A stretch of 64,000 nucleotides of DNA from an uncultured Candidatus Melainabacteria bacterium (GTDB taxonomy: Bacteria > Cyanobacteriota > Vampirovibrionia > Gastranaerophilales > Gastranaerophilaceae), in NCBI GenBank assembly GCA_947525005.1, contig CANNUY010000002.1, positions 112,287 to 176,286 of the forward strand. Reading direction: 5' to 3'. How positions within the stretch are numbered: the stretch's first letter is position 1; each line of letters starts with the position of its first letter. This document shows positions 18,799-27,321 of this stretch, piece after piece. Both the position numbers and the translations under genes were made by a program. The notes beneath the pieces were generated by a model. That model was given only the letters and a program-made list of their open reading frames with translations, made no database searches and was not told the DNA's origin.

Positions 18799-20799
18799 AT
18801 GAGTTTTATTAAAAACATAATAGACATAACTAATGATGAGTATTATTTTAGGTGTGCTCTTTTTAAAGATTTTGATTTATTTTCTTTTCAAAAAAACGCT
18901 CAAGAGCGTTTGTTGTTTAGGTTTATGGGGTTAAGATTTACTATAACTAAAAAACGATTAAAATCTGATGAGATAATAAGTTTAAATTCTAAATATGAAT
19001 CAGGTGATTTGTCTGGATTGACAGTTCCCATTGTAAAAAATAGCCGTCAAACTCTTGATGAATTGATTACTACAAACAAATCTTTGGTACGATATGGTGA
19101 TGGTGAATTAAATCTTGTGTTTGGTGAAGATTTACCGTTTCAAATTTATTCAAAAGAACTAGCAAAACGTATGAAAGAGATATTGTTATCTAATGATGAC
19201 AATATTATGATATCTTTGCCTGATATGTTTGGGAGCTTAACACAGTATGAGCCTATCACTGCTCAGTTTTGGCGCAAGTATGTGGTTTTGCATAGAGAAA
19301 AATTATACAAAATATTTGATATGAACAAAACCTATTATGATACAGAGGTTACAAGGGCATATATTGGAGTTGAAGATAAATCTGTTTGTGAAAAGCATTT
19401 TGAGGATTTTAAAAAAGTTTGGCAGGATAAAGATATAGTCATTGTAGAAGGTTCAGGTTCTAGACTTGGTGTGGGTAATGATTTGTTTGATGGAGCAAAA
19501 TCAATCCAAAGAATAATTTGTCCAAGTCGTGATGCTTTTTCAAAGTATGAAGAAATCAAGAATGCTTGTTTGGGACATTCAAAAAGGAAATTGTTTATTC
19601 TTGCATTAGGTCCTACTGCAACAGTACTAGCTTATGATTTAGCAAAAGAAGGTTATAGAGCGCTTGATGTTGGTCATTTAGATATTGAATATGAATGGAT
19701 GAAACATCATGCACTTGAAAAAATATTGATTAAAGATAAGTATGTAAACGAAGTGAAAGGTGGTCGAAAGATTACTGTAATTCACGATGAAAAGTATTTG
19801 AACGAAATTTGTCTTGATTTATCAGAAGAAATGATAACCGATGATGAAAAATTCTCATTCAAAGAGTTTGTATCTTCAATGTTTTCTGTTCAACCTTATG
19901 GAGAAACCCATTATTTAGTAAAGTTTTTAGGGTTCAAAATTAAGTTTCCAAAAGCAGAATTTAAGAAAAAGAAAGAATCAAATCCGTATTATTATTATAA
20001 AGAAAATAATATTGATATAACCCAAGTTCCAAAGGCAGAAGGTCAAATCAGAGATATTCAATTAGCAAACTTGGCATTGTTAAGAGAGTTGGATTATGTA
20101 TGCAAGCAAAATGGTTTAGGATATTGGTTAGATTTTGGAACAGTGTTGGGGGCTGTTCGCCATAAAGGTTTTATTCCTTGGGACGATGATATTGATGTTG
20201 GAATGCTTAGAGAAGATTATGGCAAAGTGGTAGAAGCTTTTCAAAAGAGTTCAAGAAATCCCGATATATATGCAGAGTTGACTTGGAGCAAGAATGCGCA
20301 ATTTATCTTGCTAAAAGTAAAGCATAAGAAAGCACCACATTTGTTTGTGGATATATTCCCTTACGATGTTTATGGTGAAAAAATGACAGAAGCTGAACAG
20401 TTAGAACGTACAGAGTTGATAAAAACAAGACGAGAATATTTGCGTACTCATAACAGACCTAAGAATATTACTCAAATAAAACAGATGATAAAACAAGGAA
20501 GAAATGAACTTTTAAAACCTGTCAATACAGATAAGCCTGATTTAGTTTGGGGAGCTGATTATAATCATCATTGGAAAAACTGGTTTACTTCCTATGATGT
20601 TGCTTTTCCATTGAAAGAAATTGAGTTTGAAGGCGAGAAGTTTTCTTGTATGAACAATGTCGATAAATTTTTGACAAATGTTTATGGTGACTATATGGCA
20701 TATCCTAAAAAAATCGGGTTTGGTCATAGTATGTTTGTGAACTTGAGAAGAAGTGAACGAGAAGTTATAGAGAATTTGATAAAAAAGGACGATAAATAA
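18799..20799 (+). CDS. GT-D glycosyltransferase fused to LicD phosphotransferase
   Basis: 666-aa two-enzyme protein. Residues about 85-310 form a GT-D (DUF1792, SP_1767-type) glycosyltransferase domain: RYGDGELNL, VIVEGSGSRLGVGNDLFDGA, and DVGHLDIEYEW are its known blocks. Residues about 410-650 form a LicD nucleotidyl/phosphotransferase domain with YWLDFGTVLGAVRHKG and PWDDDIDVGM holding the metal-binding aspartates. Between and before the domains sit two copies of a short hydrophobic-basic motif (FMGLRFTITKK near 40, FLGFKIKFPK near 377) shared with other island proteins. LicD proteins attach phosphocholine or phosphoglycerol to glycans. The next gene is TagD (CDP-glycerol synthesis), overlapping by one base, so the likely donor is CDP-glycerol. 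AAGGA precedes the start. Confidence 0.87.
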   Translation: MSFIKNIIDITNDEYYFRCALFKDFDLFSFQKNAQERLLFRFMGLRFTITKKRLKSDEIISLNSKYESGDLSGLTVPIVKNSRQTLDELITTNKSLVRYGDGELNLVFGEDLPFQIYSKELAKRMKEILLSNDDNIMISLPDMFGSLTQYEPITAQFWRKYVVLHREKLYKIFDMNKTYYDTEVTRAYIGVEDKSVCEKHFEDFKKVWQDKDIVIVEGSGSRLGVGNDLFDGAKSIQRIICPSRDAFSKYEEIKNACLGHSKRKLFILALGPTATVLAYDLAKEGYRALDVGHLDIEYEWMKHHALEKILIKDKYVNEVKGGRKITVIHDEKYLNEICLDLSEEMITDDEKFSFKEFVSSMFSVQPYGETHYLVKFLGFKIKFPKAEFKKKKESNPYYYYKENNIDITQVPKAEGQIRDIQLANLALLRELDYVCKQNGLGYWLDFGTVLGAVRHKGFIPWDDDIDVGMLREDYGKVVEAFQKSSRNPDIYAELTWSKNAQFILLKVKHKKAPHLFVDIFPYDVYGEKMTEAEQLERTELIKTRREYLRTHNRPKNITQIKQMIKQGRNELLKPVNTDKPDLVWGADYNHHWKNWFTSYDVAFPLKEIEFEGEKFSCMNNVDKFLTNVYGDYMAYPKKIGFGHSMFVNLRRSEREVIENLIKKDDK

Positions 20800-21188
20800 T
20801 GAAACGAGTTATTACTTATGGAACTTATGATGTTCTTCATTATGGACATATAAATCTTTTAAAACGAGCAAAAGAGTTAGGTGATTACTTGATTGTTGCT
20901 TTATCAAGTGATGAGTTTAATGCTGTTAAGAATAAAAAATCATATTATACTTATGAGCAAAGAAAAACTATTTTAGAGGCTTGTAGATATGTAGATTTGG
21001 TAATTCCTGAAAACGATTGGGACCAAAAAATTTCTGATGTACAGAAATATCAAGCAGATATATTTGTAATGGGTGATGATTGGAAAGGTAAATTTGACTT
21101 TCTGAAAGACTATTGTGAAGTTATTTATTTATCAAGAACTCCAGATGTATCAAGTACGCAGACAAAAGAATATTTGAATTCAAAATAA
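20799..21188 (+). CDS. tagD: Glycerol-3-phosphate cytidylyltransferase
   Basis: 129-aa cytidylyltransferase making CDP-glycerol from CTP and glycerol-3-phosphate. GTYDVLHYGHINLL (residues 6-19) holds the HxGH nucleotide-binding motif. MGDDWKGKFD and the SRTPDVSST block (the R-T-x-G-x-S-T-T equivalent) complete the active site. Length is standard for TagD. It overlaps the LicD fusion gene by one base (TAATG), so the two are translationally coupled. Together they predict phosphoglycerol decoration of a surface glycan. Confidence 0.93.
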   Translation: MKRVITYGTYDVLHYGHINLLKRAKELGDYLIVALSSDEFNAVKNKKSYYTYEQRKTILEACRYVDLVIPENDWDQKISDVQKYQADIFVMGDDWKGKFDFLKDYCEVIYLSRTPDVSSTQTKEYLNSK

Positions 21189-21204
21189 GAAAGATTTTAG
21201 GGAT

Positions 21205-22194
21205 ATGTCAAAGATTTCAATAATAATACCGATTTATAATGTAGAAAAATATTTAAGAGAGTGTTTGGATAGTGTTGTATCACAGACTTTTAGGGATATA
21301 GAAGTTATTTGTGTCAATGATGGCTCAAAAGATTCTTCATTGGCTATAATAAATGAATATGCAAAGAACGATAATCGTGTTGTTGTTGTTGATAAAGAAA
21401 ATGGTGGTTATGCAAGCGCAATAAATAAAGGTCTAGAGCTCGCAACGGGTGAGTATATCGGGATTGTAGAAAGTGATGATTATTGTGCGCCAAAGATGTA
21501 TGAACTTTTGTTTAATAAGATTGACGGAACGATAGCTGATTATGTTATCGGCGATTTTTATTTCTTGAGTGAGAAGAAGACTAAGATTAGTGCGTATAGT
21601 GCAGGTTTAGTGGCTGATGAAAACGGTTATTTTAATTTGAGTACAAATCCACGATTGTTGGATAAGCCTGCTTATCCTTGGAAGGCTTTGTATAGAAAAA
21701 GCTTTTTAGATAATAATGGGATTAAGATGTTGCAAGACGGAAAAGGCGCTTATGAAGACCAGCCTTGGAATATGACTTGTTTGGTTAAAGCAAAAAATAT
21801 TATGTCTGTGGCAGAACCATTATATTATTATAGGGTTGATGCGAATGGGTCTTCAACCAATAATGGTGGACAAAAGCTTACTAATTATCTAAGACGCCGT
21901 CAACAAGCAAAAGAAATTTTAGTGGGAAACGGATATTTTGATAATCTTGAAATAAGAGAGTATTTCTATTCAGCAGTGCTTAAGGGTTGTTATTTCTTTT
22001 ATAAAAAGATAGCTCCTGAATTTAAGCCTGAATATTATAATCTTATGCAAGAGTTGTTGAAATCTGGACTTGATGAGGGTGTTAGCTTGAAATATTTGTC
22101 AAAGAAACATCAAAAACGTTATTTAGAAATTTCTACAAAGCCTTATGAATATCATAGTACAAGTTGGTTTAAGAAGTTATTTATGAGAGGATAA
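21205..22194 (+). CDS. GT2-family glycosyltransferase 1
   Basis: 329-aa GT-A fold glycosyltransferase. The N-terminal nucleotide-binding region is SIIIPIYNVEKYLRECLDS, followed by NDGSKDSS, and the metal-binding acidic motif is ESDDYC (about residue 91). EDQPWN (about 190) is the usual catalytic-base region. The C-terminal 100 residues are helical and lack a membrane anchor. It is the first of three tandem GT2 paralogues with nearly identical N-termini but divergent C-terminal halves. That fits distinct acceptors in one glycan. Donor unknown. Confidence 0.9.
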   Translation: MSKISIIIPIYNVEKYLRECLDSVVSQTFRDIEVICVNDGSKDSSLAIINEYAKNDNRVVVVDKENGGYASAINKGLELATGEYIGIVESDDYCAPKMYELLFNKIDGTIADYVIGDFYFLSEKKTKISAYSAGLVADENGYFNLSTNPRLLDKPAYPWKALYRKSFLDNNGIKMLQDGKGAYEDQPWNMTCLVKAKNIMSVAEPLYYYRVDANGSSTNNGGQKLTNYLRRRQQAKEILVGNGYFDNLEIREYFYSAVLKGCYFFYKKIAPEFKPEYYNLMQELLKSGLDEGVSLKYLSKKHQKRYLEISTKPYEYHSTSWFKKLFMRG

Positions 22195-22195
22195 A

Positions 22196-23260
22196 ATGCC
22201 AAAAATTTCGATAGTTATGCCTACATATAATGTAGAAAAATATTTTAGAGAGTGTCTTGATAGCGTTGTTAATCAGACGTTAGTGGATATAGAAATTATT
22301 CCGGTTGACGACGGATCTTTGGATAATTGCGGTAAAATAATGGATGAATATGCGCAAAAAGATAGTCGAATAAAACCTATTCATAAACAAAATGGTGGTT
22401 ATGGTAGTGCAGTAAATGCAGGTATTGAAGCTGCTCAAGGCGAATATATTGGAATTGTTGAAACAGACGATGTCTGTGAACCTGATATGTTTGAAAAATT
22501 GTATAATCAGGCTAAAAAATTTGACGCAGATGTTTGTAAATGTTCGTTTTATCAATATAATTCTTTGGCAGAAAAACAATATCAAAATAAAAAATGGCAA
22601 TCAAAGTATCAATATATTGAGTGTTGTCCTGATGATAGAAGTTTTAAAATAACAGAATTTCCTTTGTTATTAAATTTTCATTCTTCAATTTGGACAAACA
22701 TTTATAAAAAAGAGTTCTTAATAAATAATAATATACGTGTAAATGATACAAAATCAGCCTCATATCAAGATTTACCTTTTATGGTTGAATGTATGTGTAA
22801 AGCTGATAGAATTGCTGTGGTGCATGATTATTTATATCATTGGAGAAATGATGAAGGTCAAAATTCTTCAACAATAAGAACGGATGATAGATTGTTAATT
22901 ATGGCTTATCAGTGTGAATTGGTAAAACAATTTATTAAGGAAAATGGTTTATATGAAGATTTAAAAGAAGTTATTTATAAACATTTTTATCATTGTAATT
23001 ATAAGTTTTTTAAGGTAATTGATTGGAAGTATAAAAAAGAATATTTTAATAAGTTGCATAATTTATATGTAGATTTAGCACAAGATAAAAATTTCGCATA
23101 TAAATATTTTAATAAAAGAGAAAAACGTAATGTATTAAATTTAGTAAATAATAATTATATTATTGCAATTTTACCATTATTAAGACGTGAAGTTTTTCAA
23201 CTTAGATTTAATAATCAAGAAAAATACATCAAATTATTAGGGGTGAAAATAAAATTATAG
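22196..23260 (+). CDS. GT2-family glycosyltransferase 2
   Basis: 354-aa GT2 enzyme, one base after the previous stop codon. SIVMPTYNVEKYFRECLDS and PVDDGSLDNCGK form the nucleotide-binding part, and ETDDVC is the acidic metal motif (about residue 90). The C-terminal half is more AT-rich and Asn/Lys/Tyr-rich than the N-terminal half, suggesting faster divergence. It ends in KYIKLLGVKIKL, one instance of a short hydrophobic-basic tail motif that recurs across this island. Donor and acceptor cannot be named. Confidence 0.9.
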   Translation: MPKISIVMPTYNVEKYFRECLDSVVNQTLVDIEIIPVDDGSLDNCGKIMDEYAQKDSRIKPIHKQNGGYGSAVNAGIEAAQGEYIGIVETDDVCEPDMFEKLYNQAKKFDADVCKCSFYQYNSLAEKQYQNKKWQSKYQYIECCPDDRSFKITEFPLLLNFHSSIWTNIYKKEFLINNNIRVNDTKSASYQDLPFMVECMCKADRIAVVHDYLYHWRNDEGQNSSTIRTDDRLLIMAYQCELVKQFIKENGLYEDLKEVIYKHFYHCNYKFFKVIDWKYKKEYFNKLHNLYVDLAQDKNFAYKYFNKREKRNVLNLVNNNYIIAILPLLRREVFQLRFNNQEKYIKLLGVKIKL

Positions 23261-23261
23261 T

Positions 23262-24284
23262 ATGCCAAAAGTTAGTGTAATTATACCTGTATATAACGTT
23301 GAAAAATATTTGAGACAGACTCTTGATTGTTTGGTGGGTCAAACTCTTAAAGATATAGAAATTATATGTGTAGATGATGGTTCAAACGACAGTTCTCTAG
23401 ATATATTAAGGGAATATTCTAATAGGGATTCACGTGTAAAATATATTCAACAACAAAATCAATATGCTGGTATTGCCCGAAATAATGGATTAAAGATTGC
23501 TCAAGGCGAATATGTAATTTTTTTAGATTCAGATGATATCTTTGATAGAACTATGTTAGAAAAGATGTCTAAAAAACTTGACGAAACTAATTCTGATATG
23601 GTTGTTTGTAGATGTCAGTGGTTGATGATGGCAAATGGTGAAATAAAAGAGTTTCCGTATAGTATAGAAGAAAAATTTCTTCCTAAAAAAGAGGTTTTTT
23701 CTGGATCAGAAATTGCGTCAAATATTTTGCAGACATTTATTGGTTGGCCTTGGGATAAAATGTATAGAAGAGATTTTGTATTGAAAAATAAACTAGAATT
23801 TCAAGGATTGAGACATTCAAATGACACGTATTTTGTTTTGATGTCACTTATGATGGCAGAAAAAATAAGTGTGTTAGATGAGGTTATGGTTACATATAGA
23901 ATTCATAATACATCATTAGCCAATACAAGAAATAAAGCGCCAGAGTGTTTTTATTTGGCTCTTAAACAGATGAAATCAAAAATGGATGAACTTGGAATAT
24001 TTGAAAAATTTGAACAAAGTTTTATCAACTATTGTTTAACTTTCCCATTGTGGCATATACGTTCTGTGAAAAACAAAAAATCTAAAAAGATAATGATTGA
24101 TTATTTTACAGAGCTTTTGGATGAGATTGTATTTGACAGCTATAAGAAAGAATATTTTTATTCAGTGAAAGAATATAAGAGGGCGAAAAAATATCGTTTT
24201 TTAAGAAGATTATTTTCTATAAAGAATTTTAGTTCAAAAAAAGTTATTTCTTTGTTAGGAATAAGATTTTGTTTTGAAAAATGA
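23262..24284 (+). CDS. GT2-family glycosyltransferase 3
   Basis: 340-aa GT2 enzyme starting one base after its neighbour stops. SVIIPVYNVEKYLRQTLDC, CVDDGSNDSS and the acidic LDSDDIF (about residue 90) are clear. The AGIARNNGL block is typical of GT2 capsule/LPS transferases. The C-terminus is VISLLGIRFCFEK, again the LLG-I-K/R-type tail. It closes the first transcription block of the island. ugd follows after 107 bases with its own promoter. Confidence 0.9.
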   Translation: MPKVSVIIPVYNVEKYLRQTLDCLVGQTLKDIEIICVDDGSNDSSLDILREYSNRDSRVKYIQQQNQYAGIARNNGLKIAQGEYVIFLDSDDIFDRTMLEKMSKKLDETNSDMVVCRCQWLMMANGEIKEFPYSIEEKFLPKKEVFSGSEIASNILQTFIGWPWDKMYRRDFVLKNKLEFQGLRHSNDTYFVLMSLMMAEKISVLDEVMVTYRIHNTSLANTRNKAPECFYLALKQMKSKMDELGIFEKFEQSFINYCLTFPLWHIRSVKNKKSKKIMIDYFTELLDEIVFDSYKKEYFYSVKEYKRAKKYRFLRRLFSIKNFSSKKVISLLGIRFCFEK

Positions 24285-24391
24285 TTAGTATTAGTGGTTT
24301 GTTAGTAACTATAGAATATTGTGTCTTAATAATATACGCATACGTTTATATTTGTGTTAAACTATACGTATAATTCTATTAGGAGAAAGTT

Positions 24392-25690
24392 ATGAAAATA
24401 ACGGTAATTGGAACAGGATATGTAGGTTTAGTTGCTGGTGCGTGTTTAGCCGACATGGGTAATGACGTTATCTGTGTAGACAACAACGAGGATAAACTTA
24501 GAAAATTAGAACAAGGTATCATTCCGATATATGAACCAGGATTGGAAGAACTTGTAAAATCTAATGTAGCTGAAAATCGTTTGAATTTTACTTCTAATAT
24601 AGATATGGCTGTAAAGAAATCTGAAGTATGTTTTATAGCAGTTGGAACTCCTCAAGATGAAGATGGTTCTGCTGATTTACATTATGTTTTAGGTGTTGCA
24701 GAAGAAATAGCCAAAGCTATGAACGGGTATAAGGTTATTGTTGATAAATCGACCGTTCCTGTTGGTACAGCAGAAAAAGTAGTTGAAATAATTAGAAAAC
24801 ATACGGATTATGATTTTGATGTTGTATCAAACCCAGAATTTCTAAAGCAAGGTAATGCAGTAGATGACTTTTTGTCACCTGACAGGGTTGTTATTGGTTC
24901 AAATTCTGAAAAAGCAACAGCTATTATGCAAGAAATCTATTCACCATTTTTCAGAACAGGTAACCGTGTAATAGTGATGGACGTTAAATCTGCAGAGATG
25001 ACAAAATATGCTTCAAATTCATTCTTAGCAACAAAAATTTCGTTTATGAACGAAATTGCACAACTTTGTGAAAAGGTTGGTGCTAATGCAGAAATGGTAA
25101 GAGTTGGAATGTCTACAGATTCAAGAATTGGTAATAAGTTCTTGTTTCCAGGATTAGGCTATGGTGGTAGCTGTTTCCCTAAAGATGTGAAGGCATTGAT
25201 TAAGACAGGTGCTGATAATGGTATTGATATGAATATCATTAAATCTGCTGATGAAACAAACAAACAGCAAAGACAGTTGTTTATAAATAAGATTATTGCT
25301 AGATTTGGTGAAGATTTGACTGGCAAAACTTTTGCTGTTTGGGGATTAGCTTTTAAACCAAAAACAGATGATATGAGAGAAGCTCCTGCAATTACTATTA
25401 TTAACGACTTATTGAATAGAGGTGCAAAAGTTCAGGCTTATGACCCAAAAGCTATGAATTCAGCAAAATACCATTTTCAAGACAGAATTACTTATGCAAA
25501 ATCTAGTTATGAAGCATTGAATAATGCAGATGCTCTATTGTTATTAACAGAATGGAACGAATTTAGACGTCCTGATATGGACAGAATAAAAGAGTTGCTA
25601 AAAGAACCTGTTATTTTTGACGGAAGAAACCAATACAACATGGAAAGAACTGTTCAACGTGGATTTGAATATGTTTGTGTTGGCAAGTAA
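24392..25690 (+). CDS. ugd: UDP-glucose 6-dehydrogenase
   Basis: 432-aa NAD-dependent enzyme oxidising UDP-glucose to UDP-glucuronate. N-terminal Rossmann motif TVIGTGYVGLVAGACLAD. VDKSTVPVGT, SNPEFLKQGNAVDDF and the catalytic cysteine in GLGYGGSCFPKDVKAL (about residue 260) are diagnostic. The C-terminal NAD/UDP domain has WGLAFKPKTDDMREAP. Promoter TATAAT is at 24369-24374 with AGGAGA before the ATG. The last 70 coding bases before the final few codons are duplicated exactly at 29760-29829, a remnant of a second ugd-type gene. Confidence 0.95.
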   Translation: MKITVIGTGYVGLVAGACLADMGNDVICVDNNEDKLRKLEQGIIPIYEPGLEELVKSNVAENRLNFTSNIDMAVKKSEVCFIAVGTPQDEDGSADLHYVLGVAEEIAKAMNGYKVIVDKSTVPVGTAEKVVEIIRKHTDYDFDVVSNPEFLKQGNAVDDFLSPDRVVIGSNSEKATAIMQEIYSPFFRTGNRVIVMDVKSAEMTKYASNSFLATKISFMNEIAQLCEKVGANAEMVRVGMSTDSRIGNKFLFPGLGYGGSCFPKDVKALIKTGADNGIDMNIIKSADETNKQQRQLFINKIIARFGEDLTGKTFAVWGLAFKPKTDDMREAPAITIINDLLNRGAKVQAYDPKAMNSAKYHFQDRITYAKSSYEALNNADALLLLTEWNEFRRPDMDRIKELLKEPVIFDGRNQYNMERTVQRGFEYVCVGK

Positions 25691-25693
25691 GGA

Positions 25694-25807
25694 TTGATAT
25701 TTGAAGAAGTATCTACTACCCATTACAGAAATGATTCTTTTTATGAAGATAGTATTATTGCAAATTTAGATCCAATGGAACGAAAAACCATTTTAGAAAT
25801 GTGGTAG
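25694..25807 (+). pseudogene. Orphan C-terminal fragment, 37 aa
   Basis: Open from a TTG to a TAG, encoding a compact acidic peptide (FEEVSTTHYRNDSFYED... ending KTILEMW). It begins directly after the ugd stop without a ribosome-binding site. Composition is that of a real protein tail rather than random AT-rich DNA, with five separate aromatic and acidic clusters. The parent family was not recognised. Most likely the 3' end left by a deletion. Confidence 0.35.
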
Positions 25808-26016
25808 TTCTAATGGTATAAAAATAAAGTAATTTGATATTTTTATAAATGAGTATAGATGAATGCTAAATATAGCTTTTATACCAATAAGTGGTGAAAG
25901 AAAATTAATTTCTCATAAGAAAATAAAATTTTGACTGGTAAACCTTTTGTTTTTGAGGAACTGCAAAGGCGACCGATGATACCATAATGTATATGTATAT
26001 GTCTAGTTTTAATCTT

Positions 26017-26038
26017 AATTATATGTTTATGTTATAAT
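26017..26038 (+). promoter_or_regulatory. Extended -10 promoter module before wecC
   Basis: AATTATATGTTTATGTTATAAT has an extended -10 (TGT-TATAAT). It differs at one position from the module at 29907-29928 before the PseB-type gene. The two 22-base blocks are otherwise identical while the downstream leaders differ, so the promoter itself is shared by the island's cassettes. Confidence 0.6.
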
Positions 26039-26091
26039 CAACATAATAATAAATTTCGATTGGTATTTAACTTGATTAAGAGAGGGGTATA

Positions 26092-27321
26092 ATGAACACG
26101 CTAACAATAATTGGTCTTGGTTATATTGGAATTCCGACAGCTGTATTTTTTGCAAATAATGGCGTTAAGGTTCAAGGATTTGATATAAATGAAAATATTG
26201 TTAATTTGTTAAATCTGGGTAAAATAAACATTGTAGAACCAGGTTTAGAAGAAATGGTTTTAAATGCTGTTAAGGCTGGCAATTTAGTTGCGAATACTGT
26301 TATCAAACCGGCAGATGCATTTATTATTTCTGTTCCTACTCCTTTTAAGGAGAATCATCAACCTGATTTGAAATATATTGAAAGTGCTGTAAAGAGTATT
26401 TCAACTGTTGTTAAAAAAGGTGATTTGATTGTATTGGAATCAACGTCTCCTGTTGGAACAACTGAACAAGTTGCAACTTGGTTACAAGAGTATTGTCCAG
26501 AGTTAAATATTACTGGTGCAAACAATAAATCTGATGTTTATGTTGCATATTGTCCTGAACGTATGATACCAGGAAATGTTTTTGAGTTGGTTGAAAATGA
26601 TAGAATTATTGGTGGTATAAATCCGGAGTCTACTCAAAAAGCTATTGAATTATATTCAATAATTGCTAAAGGTGAGTTATTAAAGACTAATTCGCGTGCT
26701 GCTGAAATGTCAAAACTTACAGAAAATTCTTATAGAGATGTTAACATAGCATTTGCGAATGAATTGTCTATAATTTGCGACAGATTAAACATAGACGTGC
26801 AGGAACTTATAGAATTGGCAAATCATCACCCTAGAGTTAATATATTACAACCTGGCTGTGGGGTTGGTGGACATTGTATAGCTGTTGACCCTTGGTTTAT
26901 TATAAGTAAAACTCCTGAACAAGCTAAACTTATTAAACAGGCTCGTGAAGTGAATGATTATAAGCCTCAATTTGTAATTGAAAAAGTTGAAAAAGCTGTA
27001 AAAGACTTAGGAATTGATAACGCTAAAATTACTTGTTTTGGTTTAGCATTTAAACCTAATATTGATGATTTACGTGAATCTCCAGCACTTCAAATATGTA
27101 AAACATTGGCAGAAAAATTCTCAAATGTATCTGCTGTAGAACCGAATATATCAGTCTTGCCAAAATCTTTAGAAGATAAGGGTGTAAAACTTGTTTCGCT
27201 AGAAGATGGTTTGAACTCAGATGTGTTGGTTATGTTGGTTGAACATAAAGAATTTAAGAATGTTAAATTTAATAAATCAGATTTGCAAAAATTGATTGAT
27301 ACTAGAGGAATTTGGAAATGA
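26092..27321 (+). CDS. wecC: UDP-N-acetyl-D-mannosamine dehydrogenase
   Basis: 409-aa NAD-dependent dehydrogenase producing UDP-ManNAcA. It shares the UDP-sugar dehydrogenase plan with ugd: TIIGLGYIGIPTAVFFAN, ESTSPVGTTE, YCPERMIPGN and the catalytic cysteine in GCGVGGHCIAVDPWFI. That last block is the WecC/Cap5L signature rather than the UDP-glucose one. GLAFKPNIDDLRESP follows near residue 315. No wecB epimerase is present in the window, so UDP-ManNAc must be made elsewhere. AGAGAGGGG lies before the ATG and the promoter is at 26017-26038. The next gene starts within its stop codon (ATGA). Confidence 0.9.
   Translation: MNTLTIIGLGYIGIPTAVFFANNGVKVQGFDINENIVNLLNLGKINIVEPGLEEMVLNAVKAGNLVANTVIKPADAFIISVPTPFKENHQPDLKYIESAVKSISTVVKKGDLIVLESTSPVGTTEQVATWLQEYCPELNITGANNKSDVYVAYCPERMIPGNVFELVENDRIIGGINPESTQKAIELYSIIAKGELLKTNSRAAEMSKLTENSYRDVNIAFANELSIICDRLNIDVQELIELANHHPRVNILQPGCGVGGHCIAVDPWFIISKTPEQAKLIKQAREVNDYKPQFVIEKVEKAVKDLGIDNAKITCFGLAFKPNIDDLRESPALQICKTLAEKFSNVSAVEPNISVLPKSLEDKGVKLVSLEDGLNSDVLVMLVEHKEFKNVKFNKSDLQKLIDTRGIWK

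Larger units (their letters stand above)
25691..26091. other. Scar region between ugd and wecC
   Basis: 401 bases. The first part holds a 37-codon open stretch that looks like an orphan C-terminus (annotated separately). A second short open stretch around 25934-25987 ends in RRPMIP and a stop and may be another tail. The rest is AT-rich and ends with the wecC promoter. I read it as debris of deleted genes in a recombining locus. Confidence 0.4.
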
